Assembly: GCA_964414835.1 (NCBI GenBank) | Contig: CAYPWY010000018.1 | Location: 1-40,828, forward strand | Source: Eshraghiella sp964414835 | GTDB lineage: Bacteria; Bacillota; Clostridia; Lachnospirales; Lachnospiraceae | Direction of reading: 5' to 3' | DNA: 40,828 bases | In this document: positions 32,021-40,800 of the stretch, piece by piece | Numbering within the stretch: the first letter of the stretch is position 1 | Layout: every line of letters begins with the position of its first letter | Translations under genes and position numbers: made by a program | Notes under the pieces: model-generated | Seen by the model: only the letters and a program-made list of their open reading frames with translations | What the model was told of the DNA's origin: nothing | The model's database searches: none

Positions 32021-33793
32021 ATGAAAATGATGAAACGAGTAATCGTTGCATTAATTGCGGTCGCAATGGCGGCAACTTCTCTGGTTGCGTGCGGCGGTAC
32101 CAGTTCAGGTGGAGATGATATAATCACACTTGATTGTTACAGCCAGTTAGCTAACTATCAGGGAAAGCAGGAGGGTTGGTTTGGAGCAATCCTCAAAGAT
32201 AAGTTCGGTGTAGAACTTAACATTATTAAAGAAGGTGACAACACATACGCAACAAGAATGGAATCAGGCAACCTTGGTGACCTTGTTGTTTGGGGCAGCA
32301 ACGGAGAGAATTACATGGGAGCCGTACAGGCAGGACTTCTTCTTGACTGGACCCAGTATGGCATTCTCGAAGATTATGGTCCATACATTAATGAAAATAT
32401 GCAGGCTGCTCTTCAGAACAATGCGAAGATTTCAGGAGACACCGGTGCTATATATGGTTTCGGTCATGGCGTAGCTACCAACTCACAGGATCATGATGAG
32501 TTCTTCTATTCATGGGATTTGAGATATGATTATTATGCAGAGCTTGGATATCCTGAGATTAAGGACCTTGATGACCTTTTTGATGTATTTGTGGCAATGA
32601 AGGAACTTCATCCTACAGATGCTGATGGTAAAGAGACATATGCTGTTTCAATTTGGCCTGATTGGGACGGCAACATGGTAATGTATCCAAAGTCACTTGC
32701 AACAGCTTACTATGGATATGATGAATTCCATTTGGGACTTTATAACAACGATACAGGTGAGCTTTATGATGCACTTATGATTAACGAAGACGGTTCATAT
32801 GGTCCATACCTTGAAATGCTTCAGTTCTTCAACAGACTTTATCAGGCAGGACTTCTTGACCCGGATTCAGATATTCAGACATATGATGAGGCTGTAGCTA
32901 AGGTTAAGACAGGACGTACATTCTGGTCAATATTCAACTACGCAGGCTCTGCAGCATTTAATACAGCGGATAATCTTGATGCTAATATGGCTATGTACAC
33001 AGTTGTTCCGGAAGAGGCTACTCCTTGTGTATACGGTTTAGGTAATTTAGGTGGTACAAGAATCTGGTCAATCGGTTCTAAGACAAAATATCCTGAGAAG
33101 TGTATGGAGATTCTTAACTGGCTCTGCACACCGTCAGGCTTCCTTACATCAGAGTATGGTCCTGAAGGACTTTGCTGGTATTATGATGAAAACGGACTTA
33201 CCTGCTTTACAGAGCTTGGTTATGCATGTATAACAGATACATCAACAGTTCTTGTTTCAGATGATCCTCAGTATGAGCTTTATGTAGGTAAGAAGTTCAA
33301 AGACGGACAGCAGCAGATTAACAACCTTACATGGTCACGTAGTGCTACAAACCCTGAAAGCGGCGAGCGATATTTGTACAAATATTGGGCAAGTCAGTTG
33401 ACTCCGCCGGCAGAAGGTTCTCTGGATGCTGATTGGAGAGAGCGAACAGGTGCTGATACCGCAGATGAATATCTTAACAACAGAGTTACAGCAGACGGCT
33501 CACCGGCTTATTCAGTTGCAATTGCAACAGGTTACGCAGAGGGCGCTAAGTCTAAAGAGCTTTCAGTTGTTTGGGAGCAGGTAACACAGGCTATCGTTCA
33601 GGGTTCATGGATTGCAATCGAAGCTAACTCAGATGCTGAGTTTGAGAAAGCAATTAATGATATGATTACAAATGCTAATTCATATGATAACGGCAATGGT
33701 TATCAGGAATGTCTTGATTGGACACTTGAAGAGGCTGCTAAGAGACACGCTCTTGAGGAAGAAATCAGAAATAGCGATGCATCAGCAGAGTAA
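32021..33793 (+). CDS. ABC transporter substrate-binding lipoprotein
   Basis: Extracytoplasmic sugar-binding protein, 590 aa, lipid-anchored through Cys24 (lipobox SLVAC). It is the long form (~550 aa, LplA/YtcQ-like) that partners with LplB/YtcP permeases. A typical N-terminal segment has DKFGVELNIIKEGDNTY, then GNLGDLVVW, and a WDLRYDYYAELGYPEIKDLDDLF stretch shared with the paralogue at 38783-40546. Aromatic residues are frequent, as expected for oligosaccharide binding. AAAGGAGGAAAA precedes the ATG. It is likely the most expressed gene of the transporter operon. Substrate specificity cannot be read from sequence. Confidence 0.94.
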   Translation: MKMMKRVIVALIAVAMAATSLVACGGTSSGGDDIITLDCYSQLANYQGKQEGWFGAILKDKFGVELNIIKEGDNTYATRMESGNLGDLVVWGSNGENYMGAVQAGLLLDWTQYGILEDYGPYINENMQAALQNNAKISGDTGAIYGFGHGVATNSQDHDEFFYSWDLRYDYYAELGYPEIKDLDDLFDVFVAMKELHPTDADGKETYAVSIWPDWDGNMVMYPKSLATAYYGYDEFHLGLYNNDTGELYDALMINEDGSYGPYLEMLQFFNRLYQAGLLDPDSDIQTYDEAVAKVKTGRTFWSIFNYAGSAAFNTADNLDANMAMYTVVPEEATPCVYGLGNLGGTRIWSIGSKTKYPEKCMEILNWLCTPSGFLTSEYGPEGLCWYYDENGLTCFTELGYACITDTSTVLVSDDPQYELYVGKKFKDGQQQINNLTWSRSATNPESGERYLYKYWASQLTPPAEGSLDADWRERTGADTADEYLNNRVTADGSPAYSVAIATGYAEGAKSKELSVVWEQVTQAIVQGSWIAIEANSDAEFEKAINDMITNANSYDNGNGYQECLDWTLEEAAKRHALEEEIRNSDASAE

Positions 33794-33821
33794 TTGATTA
33801 TAATTATTTGCATTTTGTATA

Positions 33822-33849
33822 GGGCTGTTCGTATCCGGACAGCCCTTTT
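33822..33849 (+). terminator. Hairpin between binding-protein and YesL genes
   Basis: Stem GGGCTGTTCG / CGGACAGCCC (10 bp, one G-T) with a TATC loop, followed by TTTTG. Probably a partial terminator that lowers expression of downstream genes. Confidence 0.75.
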
Positions 33850-33867
33850 GCAACAAAGGAGCAATCA

Positions 33868-34581
33868 ATGAAGTTTTTCAGTACGGAAGGCGGGATATAT
33901 AAGTTTATAACGCGGTTGTGGGATATGATTAAGCTGAATTTTCTATGGCTTATCTGTTCAATTCCGATTGTCACTATCGGCGTTTCCACAATAGCTGCTT
34001 ATACAATTACGCTCAAGATGGTAGAGGAGAAGGAAGGATATATAGTCAGAAGCTTTTTTAAAGCATTTAAAGCCAACTTTAAGCAAGGAATAATAATCGG
34101 TCCCATAACATTAATATTTGGGGCAGCCGTGTATGTAGATTTTGCTTTGGGACAGGAATATATCGGATTTGTGATATTGGGAATGCTTTCAGCTTTTTTG
34201 TTTGGTATTGCGATTATTTACACTTATCCGCTTCTTGCCAGATATGACAATAAGCTTTTCAATACTATTAAAAACTCTATGAGAATTGCCATGAGATATT
34301 TTGGGAGGACTGTTTTTCTTGTAGCGCTGTTGTTAATCGAGTATATTATTTTTTTCAGGTTCACATATATTACGTTGATAATAGGCGTTCTTGTGGGACC
34401 TGCATGTATGATTCTCACTATAAGCGGTTTTGCATTAATGTTTTTCCGGGAGATTGAGAAAGCAGGCGGAGTCATAAAAAAGAAGACTGAAGAGGATATA
34501 TATAACGATGAAATAGAGCGTGAAACGGCGCAGGCTCTCAAAAACGAAAATATTGATTATTTGGAGGATGAAAAGAAATGA
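33868..34581 (+). CDS. YesL family (DUF624) membrane protein
   Basis: 237-aa membrane protein. The N-terminal pattern KFITRLWDMIKLNFLWLICSIPIVTIGVSTIA is characteristic of YesL/DUF624 proteins encoded beside YesMN kinases and LplB/YtcP transporters. About five TM helices are followed by a charged cytoplasmic tail (~200-237). Biochemical function is unknown; a link to the sensor or transporter is suggested by recurrent co-localisation. AAAGGAGC precedes the ATG. Its stop overlaps the start of the next gene (ATGATG/TGA), so the two are translationally coupled. Confidence 0.9.
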   Translation: MKFFSTEGGIYKFITRLWDMIKLNFLWLICSIPIVTIGVSTIAAYTITLKMVEEKEGYIVRSFFKAFKANFKQGIIIGPITLIFGAAVYVDFALGQEYIGFVILGMLSAFLFGIAIIYTYPLLARYDNKLFNTIKNSMRIAMRYFGRTVFLVALLLIEYIIFFRFTYITLIIGVLVGPACMILTISGFALMFFREIEKAGGVIKKKTEEDIYNDEIERETAQALKNENIDYLEDEKK

Positions 34582-35417
34582 TGCGTTCAAAATTATTGCG
34601 TAAGGTGGCAGCGGCAGCAGCCGGATTGCTTATGACAGCCGGTCTTTTGCTTCCGGCAGTCGGCACACAGGTTAAAGCAGCGGATGATGAGATTGATATG
34701 AATCTTGCACTTTATATTTATTCATTTGGTGTTGCGGGAACAACAGAAAACGGTGAGGCAGTTCATGTAACAGGTGAAGGACAGTATACAGTTGAATTTG
34801 ACTGTTCTAAGGACTTGTCCGATACGGCTAAAGATGCAGGGGCCACAGCGATTGCGCAGATTGGTTCCATATACATTACAGATAAGGATATTATGGATGG
34901 CTTGGCTTCCGAGTCACCGGTTTCAAGCTGTGATATAGTATATGACTCAATTGTAGTTGATGGTAAGGAACTTACAATTGTTAATACTGAGGCAAAGTCA
35001 GCTCTTAAGTCTGGCATTATATTTGATACTAACGATCCTATTAATGCGTGGGATGGTTCAGTAGTATCAGATGACGATATTATTTGGAATAAAACCGATT
35101 ATAATATAACATTTGCAGGACTGGAGGATGCACAGAAAATTTCTGTTACATTTACGCTTTCCAATATAACAGCTAAGGAAATAGAAAAAACAGAACCTAC
35201 TCAGGAAGCGGAAGAGACAGAGGCGGAAACAGATGCACCGGATGAGACGGAGGCAGCTACTGATGCTACAACAGCAGAAACAACCGCAGCAGCTCAGGAT
35301 GATGCCGGAGAAACAGGAACAATTTCAATCGGAGCTATCGTTGGAATTGTTGCAGCAGTGATTGTAATTATTATAATTATAATAGTTGTGGCTTCATCAA
35401 AGAAAAAGAAGAAATAA
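34578..35417 (+). CDS. Secreted, membrane-anchored surface protein (fourth family member)
   Basis: 279 aa. A signal peptide (~1-34, ...QVKA-AD) is followed by a beta-rich domain (~36-190) that starts MNLALYIYSFGVAGTT and includes GEGQYTVEF and a closing KISVTFTLSNI strand. A Glu/Thr/Ala-rich stalk (~195-240) leads to a C-terminal helix GAIVGIVAAVIVIIIIIIVV with a KKKKK tail. Stalk, helix and tail closely resemble the 28391 protein. The start overlaps the YesL stop; an ATG one codon later is equally possible. GGAGG lies 11 nt upstream. It completes the transporter operon. Function unrecognised; probable surface glycan-binding partner of the importer. Confidence 0.82.
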   Translation: MMRSKLLRKVAAAAAGLLMTAGLLLPAVGTQVKAADDEIDMNLALYIYSFGVAGTTENGEAVHVTGEGQYTVEFDCSKDLSDTAKDAGATAIAQIGSIYITDKDIMDGLASESPVSSCDIVYDSIVVDGKELTIVNTEAKSALKSGIIFDTNDPINAWDGSVVSDDDIIWNKTDYNITFAGLEDAQKISVTFTLSNITAKEIEKTEPTQEAEETEAETDAPDETEAATDATTAETTAAAQDDAGETGTISIGAIVGIVAAVIVIIIIIIVVASSKKKKK

Positions 35418-35438
35418 TTAATCGGAGCAGACATAATA

Positions 35439-35476
35439 TAAAGGTGTCGGGACTTGTAAATCCCGACACCTTTTAA
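35439..35476. terminator. Strong bidirectional terminator
   Basis: Perfect 12-bp stem AAGGTGTCGGGA / TCCCGACACCTT, flanked by A-rich and T-rich sequence. It lies between the convergent surface-protein and yesN-like genes. Confidence 0.85.
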
Positions 35477-35530
35477 ATTTAAGCTAAGCGCCTGTGGAGT
35501 ACACCCCAAGAAAACAGCAAAAGTGTTTGG

Positions 35531-37102
35531 TTATTTGTCGGCAGCAGAAGATGCCGATTCGGAACAATACAATTTGCGGTATTCTGCTGGAGATACGCCA
35601 ACGTATTTTTTGAATTTTTTATGAAAATAGTCAACGTTTTTATAGCCTACCTGCTCGGATATTTCATATACTTTAAGCTTATTTTCCATTATAAGCTCCT
35701 TGGCGTGCTTGATTCTTATATGGTCTACATAATTGTTGAAGTTCTCACCAACGGTTTTACTGAAAATTTTGCCCAGATAAGCACTATTGTAACCGAATAA
35801 AGGCGCAATTGTTTCAAGTTTAATGTTGGTCTGAAAATTATGGTCTATATAAAATATTATATCGTCCAGTATACTGTCTCTGGAAGATGTTCCGATTGAA
35901 GACATTACCAATTCAAATTGGGATGTCAGATACTGCATAATTTCATATAAATAAAACTGTTTGTCAATAAATTCAATAATTTCGGAATTGGTAGGAAAAG
36001 GTATCTCTACTGTACTGTAAAGGCGATTAATATTTTCCTTAATTTGAAGAAACATATCGGTCAAAAATAGCTTGACTGCACTGATGTCCTCCTGAACGCC
36101 GTATAAATATTCTGTAACTTTGTTGAGCGTGTCGGCAATCATCTTACGGTTAAATGCCTGAATATAATTGGTTAATATTACGCAGTATTCGTTCATTTTG
36201 GAATTATCCAACGTCTGATTGCGAACCTCGCAGTCAGGAAGAGCATCAAAACCTATGGTATGCTGTCCGTGGGTACAGAAAAAACGTCTGCTTATAAGCT
36301 TTTCCGCCTGCAAATAAGATATATTGATTTCCGAAAGATTATTTACAGTGCATCCATAAGCAAGAAATAGTGAGTCTAATGGGCTGTCCTTCTGTGGAAT
36401 AGCATTGTAGTGGTCCAGAAAACGCTGAAATTTATCAAGGGCATATGTGCCTTTAAGAATTATTATATTTTTGCCGTTTTTTTGGAAGTGTTCAAAAGTA
36501 AAACTGCCATTGTTGGTTACTCTCAAAAGCTCAGAAAACTGATATGGCATATCGGTTGCTTCATGCATATACTGTTCATAAATAACTACCTGATATATTT
36601 CGGCATTGAGATTCATTTCAGCGGTATTGATAAGGTCAATGTCTGCATTGCCTGTCACAAGGTCATCCAGTATTTCTTTTCTTGCTTTTTCACGATAATG
36701 ATGAAGCGCCTGAGTTGTTTTTTTCTCCTCAAGAATATTGCCGTGAATCTGCTTAATGATAGCAGCAAGCTCGTCCTCGTCTACCGGCTTGGTAAGATAA
36801 TAGTCAACACCATGCCGTATTGCAGATTGAGCATATTTAAAATCAGAATATCCGCTGATAATTACTATTTTGCCGGAAAAGCCGCGTTTTCTTGCAGCCT
36901 CAATTACATCAATTCCATGAATTTTAGGCATACGAATATCGATTAATACAAGGCTTGGATTCAGTGCGATAATCTGAGAAAGCGCATCATCGCCGTTAGA
37001 GGCATCACCGCATATGGTAAATCCGTATGCTTCCCAATCAATTATGCGTTTAAGACCTTCGCGTATGACCTGTTCGTCATCAGCAATGAATACAGTTTCC
37101 AT
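35531..37102 (-). CDS. YesN-type response regulator (receiver + AraC HTH)
   Basis: 523-aa regulator. The N-terminal receiver domain has ADDE, phospho-acceptor Asp55 in LVLIDIRMP, and the conserved Lys in YYLTKPVDE. A central linker of about 270 residues follows, then a C-terminal AraC/XylS double HTH (~415-510; ETIAPLFGYNSAYLGKIFSK, EISEQVGYKNVDYFHKKFKK, YVGVSPAEYRKL). It is the natural partner of the YesM kinase at 23575-25374 and should activate the glycan locus. The gene has its own consensus promoter and is convergent with the transporter operon. It starts at ATG 37102 with GGGAGG upstream. Confidence 0.94.
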   Translation of the reverse strand: METVFIADDEQVIREGLKRIIDWEAYGFTICGDASNGDDALSQIIALNPSLVLIDIRMPKIHGIDVIEAARKRGFSGKIVIISGYSDFKYAQSAIRHGVDYYLTKPVDEDELAAIIKQIHGNILEEKKTTQALHHYREKARKEILDDLVTGNADIDLINTAEMNLNAEIYQVVIYEQYMHEATDMPYQFSELLRVTNNGSFTFEHFQKNGKNIIILKGTYALDKFQRFLDHYNAIPQKDSPLDSLFLAYGCTVNNLSEINISYLQAEKLISRRFFCTHGQHTIGFDALPDCEVRNQTLDNSKMNEYCVILTNYIQAFNRKMIADTLNKVTEYLYGVQEDISAVKLFLTDMFLQIKENINRLYSTVEIPFPTNSEIIEFIDKQFYLYEIMQYLTSQFELVMSSIGTSSRDSILDDIIFYIDHNFQTNIKLETIAPLFGYNSAYLGKIFSKTVGENFNNYVDHIRIKHAKELIMENKLKVYEISEQVGYKNVDYFHKKFKKYVGVSPAEYRKLYCSESASSAADK

Positions 37103-37166
37103 TCGTACCTCCCATATAGTACAAATTCATAAAAATACAACTTAATAATTGTTGAATATATATAAA

Positions 37167-37195
37167 AGTATAAAAAAATAGCGGCATTTTGTCAA
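37167..37195 (-). promoter_or_regulatory. Consensus promoter of the yesN-like gene
   Basis: On the minus strand TTGACA (37195-37190), a 17-nt spacer and TATACT (37172-37167) lie 64 nt upstream of the ATG. The -35 and spacer lie inside the downstream arm of the preceding terminator hairpin. Confidence 0.8.
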
Positions 37196-37220
37196 CTTTT
37201 TTGATAATAAACAAAATGCC
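37173..37220 (-). terminator. Terminator of the GH29-binding protein operon
   Basis: On the minus strand GGCATTTTGT (37220-37211) pairs with ACAAAATGCC (37192-37183), followed by GCTATTTTTTTA. Confidence 0.75.
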
Positions 37221-37245
37221 ACATATTGCATCACAAAAATATTAA

Positions 37246-38742
37246 TTAATAAGTATGAACCTTAATAACCACAGGGAAATTGCTTTCATATCCTGTTGCT
37301 TTGATATGAAGCCCATCCGTTTCATGTGACCAGTCTGCAGTGCCGTTATATCCCAATATTTCCACGTTATCAATTATACCCTGAAATGATGCGCTGTTGG
37401 CATCCTTGCTGCCTGCCAAACTCTTAATACATATATCCTTGCTGCCATCATAATTCAGAGCGATTGCGTATACACATCCGTTTCCGGCGGTAAAACGAAA
37501 GTCCTCATTGGTGTAGGCAGAACCATTGCCTTCACTGAACTTGCCTTCAACCTCTTTGGTAGGGCCTTCCGCACTTGCGCGCCATACCTTGCTGTTATAT
37601 ATGGCTTCTCCGTTAAGCTTAAGCCATGCACCTATATCCTTAAGAATTGATACATCCTCGTCAGGGATTGTTCCGTCTGCCTTAGGTCCCACATTAAGCA
37701 GAAGATTACCGTTTTTGCTGACTACGTCTATAAGATAGCAAATAATCTCATTACTTGTTTTATAATCAAGATTAGTAGTGTAACACCAAGAGTTCTTGGC
37801 GATAGCGGTATCCGTCTGCCAATGATACGGCTTTACATCGGCAAATTTGCCGCGCTCCACATCCACAATACCGCTGCCGAAGGACATAGCTTCATGCTTG
37901 TAACAAATGGCTGTCTCAAAGCCCCACTCAAGCCCTCTGTTATAATAGTAAGCAGCTATTTTCTTAAGAGTGTCCTTGTAGCCCTCATGTTGTATCCACC
38001 AGTCAAAATATAATATTTTAGGCTGATACTTGTCAATAAGCTCACAGGTTCTTATAAGCCAGTCCTCAAGAAATTCCTCAGTAGGATAAGGAGTAGCATA
38101 TATGTCCTCCTGATTAGGCTGTTCCTGAAGCGAAGGCCAGTAGAAATCACCTATCTCTAATGGTTCCTTTATGTCACTGTCAAAATCTTTGCCGTTGCCC
38201 ATAAACCACAGATGCTCTGCTCTGTGTGATGATGTACAGAAGGTCATGCCCTGCTTCTCGATTTCGGATTTAAGCTCGCCGATTATGTCACGTTTTGGAC
38301 CCATATTAACACTTGTAAATTCAGAAAATACACTGTCATACATCTGGAAACCATCATGATGCTCCGCAACAGGAACAATGTAGCGGGCGCCTGCTTCTTT
38401 AAATAAATCAACCCACTTCACCGGGTCAAAGTCAGGTGCAGTAAACATAGGGATGAAATCCTTGTAACCGAAATCCTTATGAGGGCCGTAGGTGGCAATG
38501 TGATGTTCAAATTCAGGGGTTCCCTGAATGTACATGTTACGTGAATACCATTCATTGTTGAATGCGGGAACACTGTAAAGTCCCCAATGAATAAATATAC
38601 CGAATTTATCCCTTATAAACCATCTTGGAATTTCCATTCCGGTAAGGGATTCCCAGCTTGAATCGTAGGGACCCTTGGCAATTACTTCGTCTATTGTGCG
38701 AAGGTAATCTGCCTTATTTTTGTCATAATTAATTGGTTTCAT
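37246..38742 (-). CDS. GH29 alpha-L-fucosidase
   Basis: Retaining alpha-L-fucosidase, 498 aa, no signal peptide, so it should act on imported fucosylated oligosaccharides. GH29 signatures: KFGIFIHWGLYSVPAFNNEW (46-65), YIVPVAEHHDGFQMYDS (121-137), and the nucleophile Asp247 in ILYFDWWIQ. NGNLLLNVGPKADGTIP follows, and a C-terminal beta-sandwich. AATAAAATGG..: GGAGGAAATAAG precedes the ATG. It lies 40 nt after the binding-lipoprotein gene on the same strand, so uptake and cleavage of a fucosylated sugar are co-expressed. The linkage specificity (broad versus alpha-1,3/1,4) cannot be decided by eye. Confidence 0.94.
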   Translation of the reverse strand: MKPINYDKNKADYLRTIDEVIAKGPYDSSWESLTGMEIPRWFIRDKFGIFIHWGLYSVPAFNNEWYSRNMYIQGTPEFEHHIATYGPHKDFGYKDFIPMFTAPDFDPVKWVDLFKEAGARYIVPVAEHHDGFQMYDSVFSEFTSVNMGPKRDIIGELKSEIEKQGMTFCTSSHRAEHLWFMGNGKDFDSDIKEPLEIGDFYWPSLQEQPNQEDIYATPYPTEEFLEDWLIRTCELIDKYQPKILYFDWWIQHEGYKDTLKKIAAYYYNRGLEWGFETAICYKHEAMSFGSGIVDVERGKFADVKPYHWQTDTAIAKNSWCYTTNLDYKTSNEIICYLIDVVSKNGNLLLNVGPKADGTIPDEDVSILKDIGAWLKLNGEAIYNSKVWRASAEGPTKEVEGKFSEGNGSAYTNEDFRFTAGNGCVYAIALNYDGSKDICIKSLAGSKDANSASFQGIIDNVEILGYNGTADWSHETDGLHIKATGYESNFPVVIKVHTY

Positions 38743-38782
38743 CTTATTTCCTCCAATAAAATACCAGTGTATGTGTAAACAA

Positions 38783-40546
38783 TCATTTGTCTGTATTTAA
38801 TAATTCCAATTTGGCTTCAGCCTCGCCATGGGCGTTGAGCATATCATATTCCAAGACCTGTGAATATCCCAGGGCAGCAGTGCGGGTACACAAATCATCA
38901 TAAAGTGCCTGAAATTCACTGTCATCGGATGCAAAAACCATTTTCCATGAATATGATACTATGACGGATGCACACTGCATACGTATTGTATTTATTTCCG
39001 TTGAATCTCCTGTTTCCGAATATGTAACACCGGGAGATACAATAAGCTGTTCATTGTCTAGAAGGTAGTCCATCACTGAAATAGCATTGACATGTTCAGA
39101 CCAATCCTTTTCCAAATTACTTTGCTGCACGGAAATAATAGAATCCCATGTAGAAAAGTAGTATGTAAAACCCTCAGGCGCACGTTCTACTGTGGCAACC
39201 GGGTTATAATTAAGCTGGCATATGCCGTCGGACCAAGTACCGCCGCCATATTCTTCAGGCATCCGGGTATTTGCAGAATAAAACGCCTGAATACCAAAAT
39301 CAGTCAGCGCAGGCCCGGAGTCCGTCATCTGCCATGTCAGTCCCTCTATTCCGGCAGTTCCCTGATATGAACTGGCACAGCTTGCCATAATGCCCTCCGT
39401 TGAATAAAGCCAGTCAATAAATGAAGCAAGGCGAAAAGGGTCTTCCGCTTCGGAGCCTATGGCGATAACCGAATCATAGCTGCCGTATGTCTTACAGCCG
39501 TAGGAATAGATAAGCTCATCCTCAATAGGAACAAACATGTATCCCTTGCCGTTATCCATATTTTCGCTGGTGTTATATGCAGGCTGTGCAAGCCATGGCC
39601 ATGGGGAAAAAAGAATCTGCCCGTCTGAAAATTTGTCGGATAATTCATTGTAATCCTGATTTATGGAGCCCGGGTCAACAAGCCCCATCTGGTAAGCCTT
39701 GTTATAGAAACGCAATACTCTCATATACAGCGAATCATCATCTAAAATATTCTGAAAGTCGGAACCGTCCGCCTTGGACAATACAAATCCGTATTCATCA
39801 TAGCCGTAAAAACAGCATGGCTGCTTTATGGCATTCATCATATTATTGTCCCAGTCTGTAAACAGGGAAAAAGCATATGTATCCGCCCCGCTGTCGCTGT
39901 ACGGATGATTCTCCTGCATCTGCTTGAGAACCGGCAGCAAATCCTCTAAAGTGTTAATGGTAGGATATCCCAGCTCTGCATAATAATCCCATCTCACATA
40001 AGCCCCGTAGGTAGGCGCCAATGCCTCGGACGGAGTGTCGGGAGATATAGTGGATATTGTGCTTGGTATAGCATAGATGCCATCTGCGGCAAGCTGTCTG
40101 TTAAGGGCTTCAATCTGGGTTTGATATCTGCTGTACACGTCGGAATCACGAATATAGCGCTCCATATCCAGAACAAGTCCTGCATCCACAAGACGCTGAA
40201 GCTTATTGCCATTGGCAGTGCATATAATTAAATCTCCGATATTTCCTGCCGCAAACCGCGTTTCAAAAATATTGTCGGAATTTCCGCTTGTATTGGGAGC
40301 TATTATATTAAGCTCGATGTTAAATTTATCCTTTATGAGACGGGCATACCAACCGGATTGGATTCCCTCAAAATTGGCGTTGCTGTCGTATACATCTATA
40401 GTGAGAAATTTCTCGTATATAGATGTGTTGGGACTATCTGCTGCGGCAGAATTTTGGGCGCATCCGGTAAATAGAATAACGCACGCTAAAAACACAGGAA
40501 TTATCCGTCTGACTGCAATAATTACATGATTACAGCGATGCTTCAT
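38783..40546 (-). CDS. Second ABC substrate-binding lipoprotein (paralogue)
   Basis: 587-aa binding lipoprotein with lipobox LFTGC (Cys ~29). It is homologous to the protein at 32021-33793: both share ...GWY/FG.(L/I)(L/I)KDKF(N/G)(I/V)ELNII, then GN(I/L)GDL(I/V), and a WDYYAELGYP(T/E)I segment. The genes nearby lack a second permease pair, so it probably uses the LplB/YtcP permeases of the neighbouring operon or a remote set. It is first in an operon with GH29 fucosidase, suggesting a fucosylated ligand (inference). GGGAGG lies about 13 nt before the ATG. Divergent from the nifJ-like gene. Confidence 0.92.
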   Translation of the reverse strand: MKHRCNHVIIAVRRIIPVFLACVILFTGCAQNSAAADSPNTSIYEKFLTIDVYDSNANFEGIQSGWYARLIKDKFNIELNIIAPNTSGNSDNIFETRFAAGNIGDLIICTANGNKLQRLVDAGLVLDMERYIRDSDVYSRYQTQIEALNRQLAADGIYAIPSTISTISPDTPSEALAPTYGAYVRWDYYAELGYPTINTLEDLLPVLKQMQENHPYSDSGADTYAFSLFTDWDNNMMNAIKQPCCFYGYDEYGFVLSKADGSDFQNILDDDSLYMRVLRFYNKAYQMGLVDPGSINQDYNELSDKFSDGQILFSPWPWLAQPAYNTSENMDNGKGYMFVPIEDELIYSYGCKTYGSYDSVIAIGSEAEDPFRLASFIDWLYSTEGIMASCASSYQGTAGIEGLTWQMTDSGPALTDFGIQAFYSANTRMPEEYGGGTWSDGICQLNYNPVATVERAPEGFTYYFSTWDSIISVQQSNLEKDWSEHVNAISVMDYLLDNEQLIVSPGVTYSETGDSTEINTIRMQCASVIVSYSWKMVFASDDSEFQALYDDLCTRTAALGYSQVLEYDMLNAHGEAEAKLELLNTDK

Positions 40547-40696
40547 AATAATCCAAAACCTCCCAAAATTGTGTCACATTTAAAGTATAACAGAAACATG
40601 AAAAAAATCATATGGCAAAAATGTAAAAAATATGAAAAAAAGTTATGAAAATATATATAAAAAGTCAGAGGAGCGTCAAAAAATCTTTAGAAAAGG

Positions 40697-40725
40697 TTGA
40701 TGTATTTTAAACTTCGTATTATAAT
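40697..40725 (+). promoter_or_regulatory. Promoter of the nifJ-like gene
   Basis: TTGATG (40697-40702), a 17-nt spacer and TATAAT (40720-40725) lie 75 nt upstream of the ATG. A second TATAAT is at 40773-40778. The rest of the 40547-40800 gap is AT-rich divergent upstream region. Confidence 0.6.
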
Positions 40726-40800
40726 TAGAAGTATGAATCAGTCAATGTTACTTATTCATGTAAGACTGTTAATATAATAGTTTAGGAGGAAAACTTTAAA

